Source: Bacillota bacterium (GTDB taxonomy: Bacteria; Bacillota_I; Bacilli_A; Erysipelotrichales; Erysipelotrichaceae). Taken from it: a stretch of DNA of 58,345 nt. A program made the translations under genes and the position numbers. Positions 20,733 through 30,237 of this stretch are shown in pieces. The notes below the pieces were generated by a model. It was given only the letters and a program-made list of their open reading frames with translations. It searched no databases and was not told the DNA's origin. Numbering within the stretch: position 1 is the stretch's first letter; every line of letters begins with the position of its first letter. The DNA is taken from the NCBI GenBank assembly GCA_030526175.1, contig JAUNDJ010000001.1:97365-155709 (forward strand), given 5' to 3'.

Positions 20733-21361
20733 TTTACTATAATATTAAATTGGGGATTACTTAACATTTTGTCTAATTTGTTGTCAACAGACCGATCCCC
20801 GGTGTGTCTAATAACAACAACTTCATTTTCTGGAGGTACTAAATTACAATTCACAAAGCCATGATTAGTCTTAACTTCTTGAATTGCATCGAGTATCTGA
20901 GGTGTATTCGGTAATTGAGAATAGGTTCCTGCCAATTTCTCATACCTGAGTTTGTCATATGTATTACTTGGAGTAGTGGATTTATAAAATACATTAATAT
21001 TCAGACATCCTTTTCTAGTAGATTTGCAAAACTTCTGTTTAGCAAAGAATCTATTTTGCATGTCCAAATATGATTCATCATCAGGATAATAACTAGAGTT
21101 AAAGAAATGAGGGTCTCCATTGGCTTCCCCATAAAAATCCTGCTTAGGATCGATACAGTGAACTAGAAAATCAACACAATTTCCATCTACGTTGATTTCC
21201 GTTTCAACACTAACTATTTCAGAATCAGAGAAAAACACTGTCACACAGGCTTTTTCTAGAGCACTTGCTTTGCTGCTCAAAAATTCCTGATATCCCAAAT
21301 CTGCTCTGTCTTTAAGAGCTCCAACAAGAGCATTTGGATTATATAAAGTGGTATGTTTCAA
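20729..21361 (-). CDS. Hypothetical protein, 210 aa
   Basis: A globular, mixed-charge protein. A weak nuclease-like pattern (VETEINVDGNCVDFLV) is present but there is no convincing second catalytic motif. It lies between a putative resolvase and the nucleotidase, starting one base after the upstream stop. Function unknown. Confidence 0.7.
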   Translation of the reverse strand: MKHTTLYNPNALVGALKDRADLGYQEFLSSKASALEKACVTVFFSDSEIVSVETEINVDGNCVDFLVHCIDPKQDFYGEANGDPHFFNSSYYPDDESYLDMQNRFFAKQKFCKSTRKGCLNINVFYKSTTPSNTYDKLRYEKLAGTYSQLPNTPQILDAIQEVKTNHGFVNCNLVPPENEVVVIRHTGDRSVDNKLDKMLSNPQFNIIVK

Positions 21362-21362
21362 A

Positions 21363-21785
21363 TTACTTTAACAATGTGTAGAAGAAATCTTTTGGCAAGA
21401 TAACATATTCTCCTACGGATATTTGCTTTTTATCTCGGACCTCTTGGGCATTCCAAAAGATAACAAGTGGTTTGTCTTTCTTCCCGACCTCATCATTTAA
21501 TTTCTTAATCTGAGGAGTTTGTTGGGTAGATTTAATTTGACAATAAAACGATAAAGTGTTATTCGGATCTGCGATGTCAATTTTCATGTCATCCAATTTT
21601 TTACTCTCGCTTCTAGAAGTACATAAGTCTTCATCACCTGTAATTTCTTTCAGTTCATTTACAATTTTTCTTTCATATGCATGTCCTCGCTCTCTGTTTC
21701 GCTTGCCAATACTTCGTTGCTTAATTTTGGTTGCAGAAATAGTCTTTTGCTTGGAAGATGTATTCTTTTGCTTTTTTGACTCCAT
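21363..21785 (-). CDS. Putative PD-(D/E)XK endonuclease (resolvase-like)
   Basis: ATG 21785 (MESKKQKNTSS) lies inside the primase 3' end in another frame. Basic N-terminal tail, then GHAYERKIVNELKEI (Glu), a central Asp-rich KLDDMKIDIAD and YCQIKST (Q-x-K), the E...D...QxK layout of Holliday-junction-resolvase-like nucleases. 140 aa. Substrate specificity inferred only. Confidence 0.7.
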   Translation of the reverse strand: MESKKQKNTSSKQKTISATKIKQRSIGKRNRERGHAYERKIVNELKEITGDEDLCTSRSESKKLDDMKIDIADPNNTLSFYCQIKSTQQTPQIKKLNDEVGKKDKPLVIFWNAQEVRDKKQISVGEYVILPKDFFYTLLK

Positions 21786-22734
21786 ATTTCTTAATAAAAT
21801 CAGAGATATCCTTGGCACCAAACTTTCTTGGAATGAAGAAATACTTGAGTTCGGGATGATTCTTTTTGATTCGTCTCATCCCTTCGATACCAGGAATATC
21901 ATTATCGTATACGACAACAATTGTTTTAAATCTAGCTTTTAATCTTTCTAACTGAGCATCTGTAATAAAGAGTACTTCACTACACGGTGCAATTGCGGAA
22001 ATTCCCATTTCATATAAAGCCATACAATCCTTCAGAGATTTAGTGATCACTAATAAATTACCAGATGCTTGAAGTTGGCGAGCTCCTTGAATAAGATTCT
22101 TACCCCAATTAGATAGAAACCGATACGTTCGTTTCTGAGGAAAATAAATTCTCCAAAGTTCTGTGTCACCTTTCATACCTCCAAAATATCCAAACGCATA
22201 TTTGCGTTCATCACTGGAAGTAAGATACTGTCCATTTAAAAATACACTTTTACAAGAGTGTACTTTAAACTTCTTTAGAGTCTTCTCAGAAATACCGAAA
22301 GCCTTCCACCAATCCAATTCTTGTTGTGTGAAAGGCTGATCCTCAATTTGAATCTGTGTATCAGATTTCTCTTCTATTTTTTCTTCAGTTTTACGGATTT
22401 TAACTGGAGGTCGTTTACTTGATCGTTCACGAAGTCCAAAATCTTCAGCAATAATATTAAGAGCTTGCACATAAGTACAATGATGGGTTTTCATCACCAC
22501 ACTTATAAAATTACCATTAAATCCTATACCAAAATCATGAAAGATCAATTCGCCATTTTTGTTTCGATAGAAACTTGCAGTTGGCTTATGATCTTTTCGT
22601 AATGGACTTACTAGGAGTCCCTTTTTGATAGGGATTCCTAAGTAAGTACTCATATACGTCTCTTCACTATTCTTAGATAACAGATACTCTTTGGTAATTT
22701 TCTTTTCTGTTGACGGAATAGTGAAATCTCCCAT
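21721..22734 (-). CDS. DnaG-type DNA primase
   Basis: 337 aa. The N-terminus resembles the primase zinc-binding/recruitment domain (LLVSPLRKDHKPTASFY, FHDFGIGFNGNFI), though the canonical Cys ligands are not all present. A TOPRIM domain follows (LLVITKSLKDCMALYE and VVYDNDIPGI, giving E/K and DxD-like acidic motifs). It would make RNA primers for the family B polymerase. It neighbours the SSB candidate, RecA-like ATPase and helicase. Confidence 0.85.
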   Translation of the reverse strand: MGDFTIPSTEKKITKEYLLSKNSEETYMSTYLGIPIKKGLLVSPLRKDHKPTASFYRNKNGELIFHDFGIGFNGNFISVVMKTHHCTYVQALNIIAEDFGLRERSSKRPPVKIRKTEEKIEEKSDTQIQIEDQPFTQQELDWWKAFGISEKTLKKFKVHSCKSVFLNGQYLTSSDERKYAFGYFGGMKGDTELWRIYFPQKRTYRFLSNWGKNLIQGARQLQASGNLLVITKSLKDCMALYEMGISAIAPCSEVLFITDAQLERLKARFKTIVVVYDNDIPGIEGMRRIKKNHPELKYFFIPRKFGAKDISDFIKKYGVKKAKEYIFQAKDYFCNQN

Positions 22735-23414
22735 TAGACGTCAAGATCAAAATCGTCGACTTTCTTCTCTAAGATCTTGGTTGCCTCTTCGTCGAATTCA
22801 TCATCCTTCTTAGAAACCATAGGAGTAGGCTTAGCCTCAGATTGTTTCTTCATACGATCCTCTTCCTTAGAGGTGAAGAATACGTTACTTCCAATAAAGT
22901 TGGTTCGCATATAAAGCTTACCAGCTCTGTTGTAGGAAGCATAGAAACCTGGGAAGGTTGGTTCATTTCGGTTATTAAGCATAAGCTTGATCTTAGTCTG
23001 AACACCAACACCGGCGTTAGTGCTTTCTACGATCAACTTACGCAGAGCATCCCAGTTAGCTGCGGTAAGTTTAACCTCACCATCGTCGATTTTCTTACCG
23101 AGTTCCGGATTAACGGCATCGATAAGATGCTTGAATAGAAGCATCATACTCTTGACGTTAGATGGATTGTTTCCATAAACGCCTGCAGTGTCCTCATAAT
23201 CAGAGTCTCTTGGTTCCCACACAGTATGGGTGAAAGAACCATCTGCATTACTGAACTTAATGTCCAGTACTTTAAAAGTTTTAGAAGGATCTTGTACACC
23301 CTTGATGTCACGTGCTTCACAGCCATCAAAAGTTACTTCGTGAATTTTGTTACCAGCGAGTTGCTGATGCATAGAGGCGCCTGCGCCTGCGGTTTCTGAA
23401 AAATCAAAGTTCAT
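22734..23414 (-). CDS. Candidate single-stranded DNA-binding protein
   Basis: 226 aa from ATG 23414. A beta-rich body is followed by a charged linker and an acidic C-terminal tail ending in DDFDLDV, typical of phage SSBs, which use such tails for partner contacts. The position, between primase and recombination ATPase, supports this. No sequence motif proves DNA binding. Confidence 0.65.
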   Translation of the reverse strand: MNFDFSETAGAGASMHQQLAGNKIHEVTFDGCEARDIKGVQDPSKTFKVLDIKFSNADGSFTHTVWEPRDSDYEDTAGVYGNNPSNVKSMMLLFKHLIDAVNPELGKKIDDGEVKLTAANWDALRKLIVESTNAGVGVQTKIKLMLNNRNEPTFPGFYASYNRAGKLYMRTNFIGSNVFFTSKEEDRMKKQSEAKPTPMVSKKDDEFDEEATKILEKKVDDFDLDV

Positions 23415-23781
23415 ATTCAAACGCGTTTAATTTAAATTGTGTATCCAGTAATTGTTTAAGATCAATAGTTCTTTCCTTAACAGCCTTTTGAGTAGTAGTA
23501 AACACTACATTTCCATCCCCATGGAGAACTACTAATCCATTGATATTTTCTGCTACAAAGTTCGATCCGAACTGAGCAAGCAGATTTCGCTTCTCGCCTT
23601 TGCAGACGATTGTGTTAGATTTTGTCAATTTGTTTCCACCTTCAGAAACAAAGATAGATGGGATTAGGGTCCCATTCATGTCAATACATTGAATTTCGAC
23701 CCTATCCCCAGCAGTCGCATTGATTGCAGCAATTAATTCTGCATCCAATGTTGCTTTATTTTCATCAAGAATTAATTTCAT
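23404..23781 (-). CDS. Hypothetical protein, 125 aa
   Basis: ATGA coupling to the RecA-like ATPase upstream. Mixed alpha/beta, no membrane segment and no recognised motif. Embedded in the replication cluster, so a replication accessory role is possible. Confidence 0.65.
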   Translation of the reverse strand: MKLILDENKATLDAELIAAINATAGDRVEIQCIDMNGTLIPSIFVSEGGNKLTKSNTIVCKGEKRNLLAQFGSNFVAENINGLVVLHGDGNVVFTTTQKAVKERTIDLKQLLDTQFKLNAFEYEL

Positions 23782-25689
23782 GCTTTAAGAGATTGATAAA
23801 TATTATCCCAGTGGGTAACGATACCAAAGTTACCGTTATCGAGTTGAACTCGCTCAGCAAGAAGAATAGTCTTACCTGCAAGATCCTGAATTCGAGAACC
23901 AGTAAGAACTGAATTCATATCACCAAAGTTAGCCATAAGATTTCCGGATTCCGGATCTCTATAAACATAACACATGGCATCAGAATTAGCAGATAATACA
24001 CTGCTCAACTTACCACCGAGGTCAAGCATCTTAACGTTAAGATCAGTACCACCTTCATTAAGCATTTTGTCCTTTACGTGACCAACAAGAATCAGATTCT
24101 CTACACCACTAAACCAGCTGAGAATTTCTTCCACAGCTTTTCTCTGCCAGAAATACACTAATACTTTATCTTTCGATAAAGGTTAGACTATATCTTTTTC
24201 GTATTTTAATTCTGAGTATATAAATCCGTTGATTTCCTTATCTAATTTATTTCTTAAATATTCTTTTTTGTATCCGTTCTGACGTTCAGCTTCGGACCGA
24301 CTGTAATATTCTTGAATTAAATTGAATTGTAAATCATATTTATATACAACTCTACATTTATTATTATGTCGCATTTTTTCGACATGTTCTTTAGATTTTT
24401 TAACTCCTTTACCGTGAACTTCAGTTCGATAGTCTTTGTTCATATCATATTCTGATTCGTATAAAAACACCATGTTTTTTAAACTAGTCAATTTATGTTT
24501 ACAGCATTTGGAAATATTACTAGTAGTTACATTATAAAATTGTGCAGCTTCTGTAATACTGGTAAATTTATTTATCAGATTTCCAGATTTGCAGTCAATT
24601 ACAACAATGCTAATTTTTCTTGATGCTGTAAATTTTTGAATAGAACTTTTAGACATTTTAAATTCAGTCCCAGAAATACATTTATCCGTCATATTATATC
24701 CAGATAAATAACTATCAAATTTATGGATGTAAGATTCTTCTTTTTGAAGTAATTCATGATCAGACAAATCATTACAGATTTCTAAAATGACTACTTCAAA
24801 TGTATTCATTCCATGTTTATTCCACGAATTTTGGAGTTTGTTTGAATGGTGAGCATTATGTTTTAAATAATAATAATGTCGACGCATTCTTAATCTAAAG
24901 TTTTTACAACTCCCGATATACCATTTACTAGTTTCAGTATTGTAAATTCCATAGATTACCGATTCAGAATTAAAAGTTTTGTATTCATGTAATTTCATGA
25001 TACAAATTTACGAAATTTCTGCACTTCCAAAAACTAAATCTATCGATAATAAAAATATCCAATAAATTTAGCAATGTACTCCTCCGCCGAGGATAGTCGT
25101 TGAACCTTCTTCTAATTTCGGAATTAGAAGCTTGGCTGCGTTTAATAGATTTCCCAATCTTCACTGATTTTACGATCCGATATGCGTTACCATATCTGCT
25201 ACCACATCTATCGCTAGTGTGTGCCGTTAGTGAAGCTCTAAGGGGTTTCCCGCAATTCACAGAAAATGAGCTATTTTAGTAACCCGCGCCCATAGGCAGT
25301 TTGAGAATATCCTGACCAGTTCCCATCCAATTCTTTCCAACTGGAGACTCGGAATAGCGCTTAGCGGCCAAATCAAGAGACATCTCCTCAAGAGAAGTTA
25401 TGGTATCAATTGCCACAAACTTAAACTCATGAGGTTCGTACTTATCATTCTTCTCGCCGTTCCATACAGGAGACAATGCTCGGGCAAGTTTATATAAATC
25501 CTTATAGTTAGCTGCTTTAGTAACAAATGCGTTTTCAACATAATCAGATCCATTCTCAAGATCAATGATTAAACAACCTGGAAGTTGAGAAAGTGCGGTA
25601 GTCTTACCAGATTTTGGCAGACCAAACATAATAAGGTTCTTCGGGTTATTAGTTTTCTTTACAGTTTTAGAAGTAGGCAAAAATCCCAT
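23778..25689 (-). CDS. RecA-like ATPase (Sak4/AAA_24-like), split by a group I intron
   Basis: Exons 25689-25282 and 24155-23778 join in frame to 261 aa. Walker A is GLPKSGKTT near residue 28, Walker B is FVAIDTITS near residue 95; exon 1 ends LPMGAG and exon 2 continues YFWQRKAVEE, restoring a conserved segment. Size and motifs fit Sak4-type phage recombination ATPases. It probably acts on ssDNA with the SSB candidate. TGA overlaps the next ATG. The call to Sak4 rather than another small RecA-fold ATPase is moderate. Confidence 0.85.
24156..25281 (-). mobile_element. Group I intron in RecA-like ATPase gene (1,126 nt)
   Basis: Upstream exon ends in T (25282), intron ends in G (24156), and splicing gives an in-frame join. 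P7 strands: ACGACTATCC near 25090-25102 and GATATAGTC near 24183-24193. About 280 bases between 24999 and 25281 hold the 5' ribozyme core and are not convincingly coding. Carries a GIY-YIG endonuclease gene in its 3' half. Confidence 0.88.
24183..24998 (-). CDS. GIY-YIG homing endonuclease in ATPase intron
   Basis: 271 aa. The GIY-YIG module is at residues 15-75 (YGIYNTET, WYIGSCKNFRLRMRRH, then NSWNKHG and the catalytic-type Glu). A C-terminal DNA-binding region with NUMOD/IENR-like repeats follows (ITEAAQFYNVTTSNISKCC; YSRSEAERQNGYKKEYLRN). The last codons KDIV-stop are the P7 3' strand of the ribozyme. A TAAATTTG element sits four bases before the ATG and may be a private promoter. Confidence 0.9.
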   Translation of the reverse strand: MKLHEYKTFNSESVIYGIYNTETSKWYIGSCKNFRLRMRRHYYYLKHNAHHSNKLQNSWNKHGMNTFEVVILEICNDLSDHELLQKEESYIHKFDSYLSGYNMTDKCISGTEFKMSKSSIQKFTASRKISIVVIDCKSGNLINKFTSITEAAQFYNVTTSNISKCCKHKLTSLKNMVFLYESEYDMNKDYRTEVHGKGVKKSKEHVEKMRHNNKCRVVYKYDLQFNLIQEYYSRSEAERQNGYKKEYLRNKLDKEINGFIYSELKYEKDIV

Positions 25690-25722
25690 AGTTCAATAAA
25701 TTTATAAAATTAAGCAATTATC

Positions 25723-26760
25723 TTAAAGTTGGCACAATGGTTCATAATCTGTAATCTCAGAAGGTAACGGTAGATTTCTCCACAGATTTACCTCACCAAA
25801 GAAAGTACAGCCGACGCTTCGGTCTGCTTGACCAAATCGTTGCTTAAGAATCTGAACGAGTCTTATTCTGTCCTTTAATTGTCGGACATCATATCCTTCA
25901 CATCTAGACATTTTCTCTCTAAATGGATGGAATATACCAATTACAACTTCTGCCGCATTTGCTGGTCCAGAAGAGTCACTAAGATCGTCCAATTGAAGAA
26001 GGTTGAATTGTCCACCTCCTTCAGTACGTCTAGCCATACTTTTAAAGTTTCGATTTAATTGCTGAACTATTGTGATTGTAAAACTACATTTGTTTCGGAA
26101 ATGAATTAAATAGTCACACGCTGTATCAATCTCTTGTTTGGCAGTGTTACCGGCTGAAACAGACAACAACTTAATATGATCCACAAGAACAATAAGATAT
26201 TGTTTAGGATCCTTAGGAAGATATTCTTCCTTAGTAAAGTCATCAGTCTTTTCCAACTCTTTATATGTACCGAATTTTCGGCTCCATTCCTTACAAATTC
26301 CATACAATGCCTTCGCAGACACCGGTTTGTCAATTATTTCACAATGTTTTTCAAACTCTTCCAGCCATGGTTGAGATTGTAAAACAAGTTCATAGTCTTC
26401 ATCAGATAGAGTACCAGTCAAAGAAAGAATTTCTTCATAAGAAATAACTTTATGAAAGGTTTCGTAGATATATGTACAAAGCATTTTAGCCATCAACACT
26501 TCTGCAGACATCTCAAATGAGAATATCAAGAAGTTAATCTTTAGCTCTTTGTTTTCCATATACTGTTGGAACGGTTGATACACTTGAGAATATAGTGCTA
26601 AACTGGATTTACCTGAACCGGTATCACCAGCTATTACAGTTAACCATTTTCTCTGAATACCATAAGTCAGCATATCTAACTTTGGTAACCCAGTAGACAA
26701 TCCTACATTAAGTCCTGCTCGGCCTCTATTGATAGAATTTAATAGGTTTTCTGTAATCAT
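25723..26760 (-). CDS. DnaB-type replicative helicase (RecA-fold, SF4)
   Basis: 345 aa. Starts almost directly with the motor domain: Walker A AGDTGSGKSS near residue 45, FSFEMS (H1a region), Walker B IVLVDHIKL, VQQLNR (sensor Gln) and a late RFGQADR segment. The DnaB N-terminal domain is missing, as in many phage helicases. It would unwind DNA at the fork with the primase. Confidence 0.88.
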   Translation of the reverse strand: MITENLLNSINRGRAGLNVGLSTGLPKLDMLTYGIQRKWLTVIAGDTGSGKSSLALYSQVYQPFQQYMENKELKINFLIFSFEMSAEVLMAKMLCTYIYETFHKVISYEEILSLTGTLSDEDYELVLQSQPWLEEFEKHCEIIDKPVSAKALYGICKEWSRKFGTYKELEKTDDFTKEEYLPKDPKQYLIVLVDHIKLLSVSAGNTAKQEIDTACDYLIHFRNKCSFTITIVQQLNRNFKSMARRTEGGGQFNLLQLDDLSDSSGPANAAEVVIGIFHPFREKMSRCEGYDVRQLKDRIRLVQILKQRFGQADRSVGCTFFGEVNLWRNLPLPSEITDYEPLCQL

Positions 26761-27380
26761 ACTAATTCATTAGTGTTAAAAATTCCAAAATCTTTATCTC
26801 GAAGTTCCTCGAGTAGAAGCCATCCTCTACTCTCAATAAAATCGCATATGCCACTACGGATCAAATTGTTCTCTTTTCCGAACTCCAGTAGATCCATAAC
26901 ACGTTTATGCTCTAGTAAATCGAATTTAATTGCTTTGCCGTAAGAAAAACACATCTCATCCAGACTTTTATAAAGTTTTGTAATATTACGGAGTGAAAAT
27001 TGTCTACCATCAATTGTGGTAAAAGCGGGATACGCTTGAAATAACTCCATACCTAAATCTTGAGAATGTTGTAAAAATCCTTTTACGGCGGTTTTATTGA
27101 AATCCACATCTCGTGGATTAAATACGGTTCCTTGCTCAGGAACAACGTACGATTTATTGATTATCGTTTTAGACTGCAAAGATAATAAAATTTCTCGAAG
27201 TGTGCAAGTTAATTGCCCATGATTTGTAAAAAATTTTGATAAATATTCTTCGTGTCCATCCTGAGCTAGAAATATCAACTTTATAACAAACAATTCGTCT
27301 GCGGTAAGTTGATATTTTAGCATCATGTCTATTTCTCGATCAATTGATAATTCTAAATTCATAGGTTTTGATGAAAACAT
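26757..27380 (-). CDS. Hypothetical replication-cluster protein, 207 aa
   Basis: ATG 27380 chosen over the GTG just upstream. Helical, with a LTADELFVIKLIFLAQ segment that resembles the start of a winged-helix or initiator domain. It is ATGA-coupled to the helicase, so a helicase-loader or initiator role is a reasonable but unproven idea. Confidence 0.65.
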   Translation of the reverse strand: MFSSKPMNLELSIDREIDMMLKYQLTADELFVIKLIFLAQDGHEEYLSKFFTNHGQLTCTLREILLSLQSKTIINKSYVVPEQGTVFNPRDVDFNKTAVKGFLQHSQDLGMELFQAYPAFTTIDGRQFSLRNITKLYKSLDEMCFSYGKAIKFDLLEHKRVMDLLEFGKENNLIRSGICDFIESRGWLLLEELRDKDFGIFNTNELV

Positions 27381-27466
27381 CACATCAATGAGTTAAATGT
27401 TTTCACGTCTCATTGCTTACCCTGCTTAGAATTCTTGTTAATAATAAAAGTTATTGTTAGATCTAA

Positions 27467-27859
27467 TCACGCATAATCGTCGTGTAGCACATGTACTAAC
27501 TTATTACAAGCATCTTTCATAATAAGCTGTGTAATAAAGTCTTGTTTAGGAATTTTGTGTCCCTTTAATAATCTGAATCCAAGAATCAACGACTCGTTAT
27601 CCTTAGATTTAATCATGTCAAGGATCTTAATAAGTTCCTCTTCAGAAATCTCAGGTAGAGTATCATCAGTAATTGAATTCCAGATTAGTTGTTTTCTCTC
27701 GTCAAAATCAGAGCTAGATATATAATTATCTAGGGTGCTTATTTGAGAAAGTATTCCACTTCCTATATAGGGATTTTTGTAGGTAGGGTGTGTAATAGTA
27801 TTAGCTGCAGTATCAGAACTTCCCCAAACACAAACAGCGTCAGTATCGGAATCCTCCAT
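27467..27859 (-). CDS. Hypothetical protein, 130 aa
   Basis: ATG 27859 overlaps the DEAD/DEAH helicase end by 20 nt. Acidic, helical C-terminal half containing SKDNESLILGFRLLKG, a short motif also seen in the proteins at 29050-30237 and 53519-53857. Function unknown. The 80 bases downstream (27384-27466) are non-coding apart from a six-codon frame and a weak hairpin. Confidence 0.65.
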   Translation of the reverse strand: MEDSDTDAVCVWGSSDTAANTITHPTYKNPYIGSGILSQISTLDNYISSSDFDERKQLIWNSITDDTLPEISEEELIKILDMIKSKDNESLILGFRLLKGHKIPKQDFITQLIMKDACNKLVHVLHDDYA

Positions 27860-29063
27860 TGTAATTTTCTTGTTTTCTCTTATTTTTGTTTGACAGAGAT
27901 CTATTTTTTAGAATTTCTTCCAGTTCATTTTCATTGATTTCAATATATTCCATTCCTTCCATGGACTTGGCATACCAGCTTTCCTCTACTGTGCCTTTGA
28001 TAATCAATGTGAACACTTCAGCTTCCTTTCCCTCCTCGAATCGAATTACTCGTCCAACTCGTTGAGTTTTAGAAGTTTTAGAAGAATTGAATCCAGTGAT
28101 CACCGCAAGATTAAGACCTTTACAATCAAGGCCTTCGTCTGCCATTTTGGAAGTATGTAAAACACCAGTATCAACTTTATTAAATTCATCAATGGTCATT
28201 CTGTTACTCTTTTTAGTTTTACCAGAATGAAGAACATATCCGAATCCATATTGTTCACACAGTGCTTTACTACTATTAAAAGTAACTGCTTTTTTATCAG
28301 TTCTATTTTCCAAAATGTGTTTAGCTATTTCCAATTTTTTAGGATGATTGGCAATAAACGTTTTTCTCGCTCTGAGTGCTCTATTCCAAGCAAACGCATG
28401 TGCCTTCACTTCATCGACACGACAATTAATTTTACGAGCATATATCTGCTGTTGCCAGAAATCGGTAACACAGTTCATAGCTGTTTTAAAGTCATAATCG
28501 AAGAATGCAAAATGTTGCATGAACTCTCTATTTGCCTTATCGTATTCTGTTAAATCCACATTTAAAAGAACTTTATATTCTTTATATGGAGATAACCATC
28601 CATTTGCTGTTGCTTCTTCTACTGTAATAGTATCACAAACTGGAGCAAATCGATCCAATACGATTTTTTCTCTACCATCCAATCGTTCATATGTTGCTGT
28701 TAAGCCTAATACAAACGTCGGATGACAATTAAGAAACATTTTAGACATAAGTTCTGCAGCAGATTTATGAATTTCATCCACAATCAGAAAGTTACAATTG
28801 AAGGGGCTCTTAGCAGCTGTATTCAAAATTACAACATTAGCTAAGATACCTCGTTCATCCAATTGGTCAAGCCATTGATCCTGTAATATTTTAGTAGGAA
28901 CAACAATTGTGATACTGACGTTTGGGTTCTTCGACAAGACTCGTTCCATTGCGTTGAAAGCCATTCTTGTTTTTCCAAATCCAGTCGCAGCTACAATCGT
29001 TGCCCTACATTTACTCTGTTTCCAATTCTCTACTGCTTGAAGCTGTCGCTCAGTTCGATTCAT
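27840..29063 (-). CDS. DEAD/DEAH-box SF2 helicase (UvsW/ERCC3-like)
   Basis: 407 aa. Walker A ATGFGKTRMAF near residue 27, motif Ia IVVPTKILQDQW, motif II DEIHKSAA, motif III GLTATYERLDG, motif VI QRVGRVIRFE. This is the compact two-lobe SF2 layout of phage helicases that act on branched DNA or R-loops. ATGA-type overlap with neighbours. Very good match to the family. Confidence 0.92.
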   Translation of the reverse strand: MNRTERQLQAVENWKQSKCRATIVAATGFGKTRMAFNAMERVLSKNPNVSITIVVPTKILQDQWLDQLDERGILANVVILNTAAKSPFNCNFLIVDEIHKSAAELMSKMFLNCHPTFVLGLTATYERLDGREKIVLDRFAPVCDTITVEEATANGWLSPYKEYKVLLNVDLTEYDKANREFMQHFAFFDYDFKTAMNCVTDFWQQQIYARKINCRVDEVKAHAFAWNRALRARKTFIANHPKKLEIAKHILENRTDKKAVTFNSSKALCEQYGFGYVLHSGKTKKSNRMTIDEFNKVDTGVLHTSKMADEGLDCKGLNLAVITGFNSSKTSKTQRVGRVIRFEEGKEAEVFTLIIKGTVEESWYAKSMEGMEYIEINENELEEILKNRSLSNKNKRKQENYNGGFRY

Positions 29064-30237
29064 AGATTCGAACTATACGGAATTTCCAGCCATAACTATT
29101 CATGATTTCTTCAAGTTGCTGCATGAAATGATTGTTACTAATCTTTTGCAGTACGTCTGAAACAATTTGAGACTCTGCATACGACGGATTTTCAATAACA
29201 GCACCAGGAGTATCTTTAGGTACTACTGTAAAATTGAGACCTCCGATACCTAATTCTTTTCTGTAAGAATCATTTGCTGAAGCAGCAATTGATCCAGGCA
29301 TCATTTTTATAAGTTTAGATTTCAGAGTAGTACTAACAAGTGGATTTTGCATAAACACTTCAAACAATGGAGCATTCATTGAAATATGACCGCATTTGAT
29401 TAGTTTATACCGAATATTTAACTGTCCAGTTACATACTTCATACTTGCAGATCTTGCAGTTTCTGTCGGTAACAAATATACATTCTGCATCAAAATCTGC
29501 AGTAAATCCAAATACCGGTCTGAAAGATCATAATATTGAAGCATATCCCAGCCGAGCTTAACTTGCTCATCGTCAGTACTTTGAATAGTAGCCATAAGAT
29601 TAGCCCACTCTTCATCAGTTGGTTTTGCACATTGAGACTGGACATATTTCATAAGAACTAGCTCAGATATTCCATTGCTAGTCATGTGAAAATTTTCCAA
29701 ATCAGAAAGATTTCTATAGAACAATCCGAAATAAACTCCTTGTGTATAGTGTTGCTTCATAGCTTGGTGAATTCCTTCAATAGCAGTTCGATCTCCAGCA
29801 TGCTTATAATTAGGTTGAGCAAATTTAGCAACTCCATTCTCTATAAAAATAGAGAAAATTTGGTCACTACTATTCTGCCTCCAACTAAAATATGAAGGAT
29901 TTTTTTCGATTGCACTGGGAAATACAACATAATTAGCTGTAGAAGCTTTAACCGTTCGCTTTAAGTCACAAGTTCCGTTAGAAGCAAGACGAGACAAAAG
30001 AAGTGGAGGAAATTCACAACCTTTACTAATATATAGTTTGTCTTTTGCTTTAAGCGTTACATTAGTATTTGGTTTGAGCTTACGAATGTCTCGATATTGA
30101 AGAAGTTCATCGTAACTATCCGATACCACGAATCCAGAATCCCCTTCTGAAATTCTGAATTCGTAAGTGTCGGTAAAGTCAGATGTATTAATTTGTGAAA
30201 TTGATTTAATATCCTTGATGTGGATAAATGTAATCAT
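29050..30237 (-). CDS. Hypothetical protein, 395 aa, next to MoxR ATPase
   Basis: ATG overlaps the MoxR TGA (ATGA), so the two are probably translated together. The N-terminal half is beta-rich and Ser/Asp-rich; the C-terminal half is helical and includes IQSTDDEQVKLGWDML, a motif shared with two other proteins in the window. No catalytic motif seen. A partner or substrate adaptor of the ATPase is possible. Confidence 0.7.
   Translation of the reverse strand: MITFIHIKDIKSISQINTSDFTDTYEFRISEGDSGFVVSDSYDELLQYRDIRKLKPNTNVTLKAKDKLYISKGCEFPPLLLSRLASNGTCDLKRTVKASTANYVVFPSAIEKNPSYFSWRQNSSDQIFSIFIENGVAKFAQPNYKHAGDRTAIEGIHQAMKQHYTQGVYFGLFYRNLSDLENFHMTSNGISELVLMKYVQSQCAKPTDEEWANLMATIQSTDDEQVKLGWDMLQYYDLSDRYLDLLQILMQNVYLLPTETARSASMKYVTGQLNIRYKLIKCGHISMNAPLFEVFMQNPLVSTTLKSKLIKMMPGSIAASANDSYRKELGIGGLNFTVVPKDTPGAVIENPSYAESQIVSDVLQKISNNHFMQQLEEIMNSYGWKFRIVRIYESN

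Noticed and set aside
24985..25260. A 91-codon open frame over the 5' ribozyme core of the ATPase intron
   Set aside because: It lacks ATG, matches no protein pattern and covers conserved intron structure; the open frame is best seen as chance.
27384..27466. Six-codon leader frame with hairpin before the 26757-27380 gene as an attenuator
   Set aside because: Stem is short and no regulatory codon pattern or U-run is visible.
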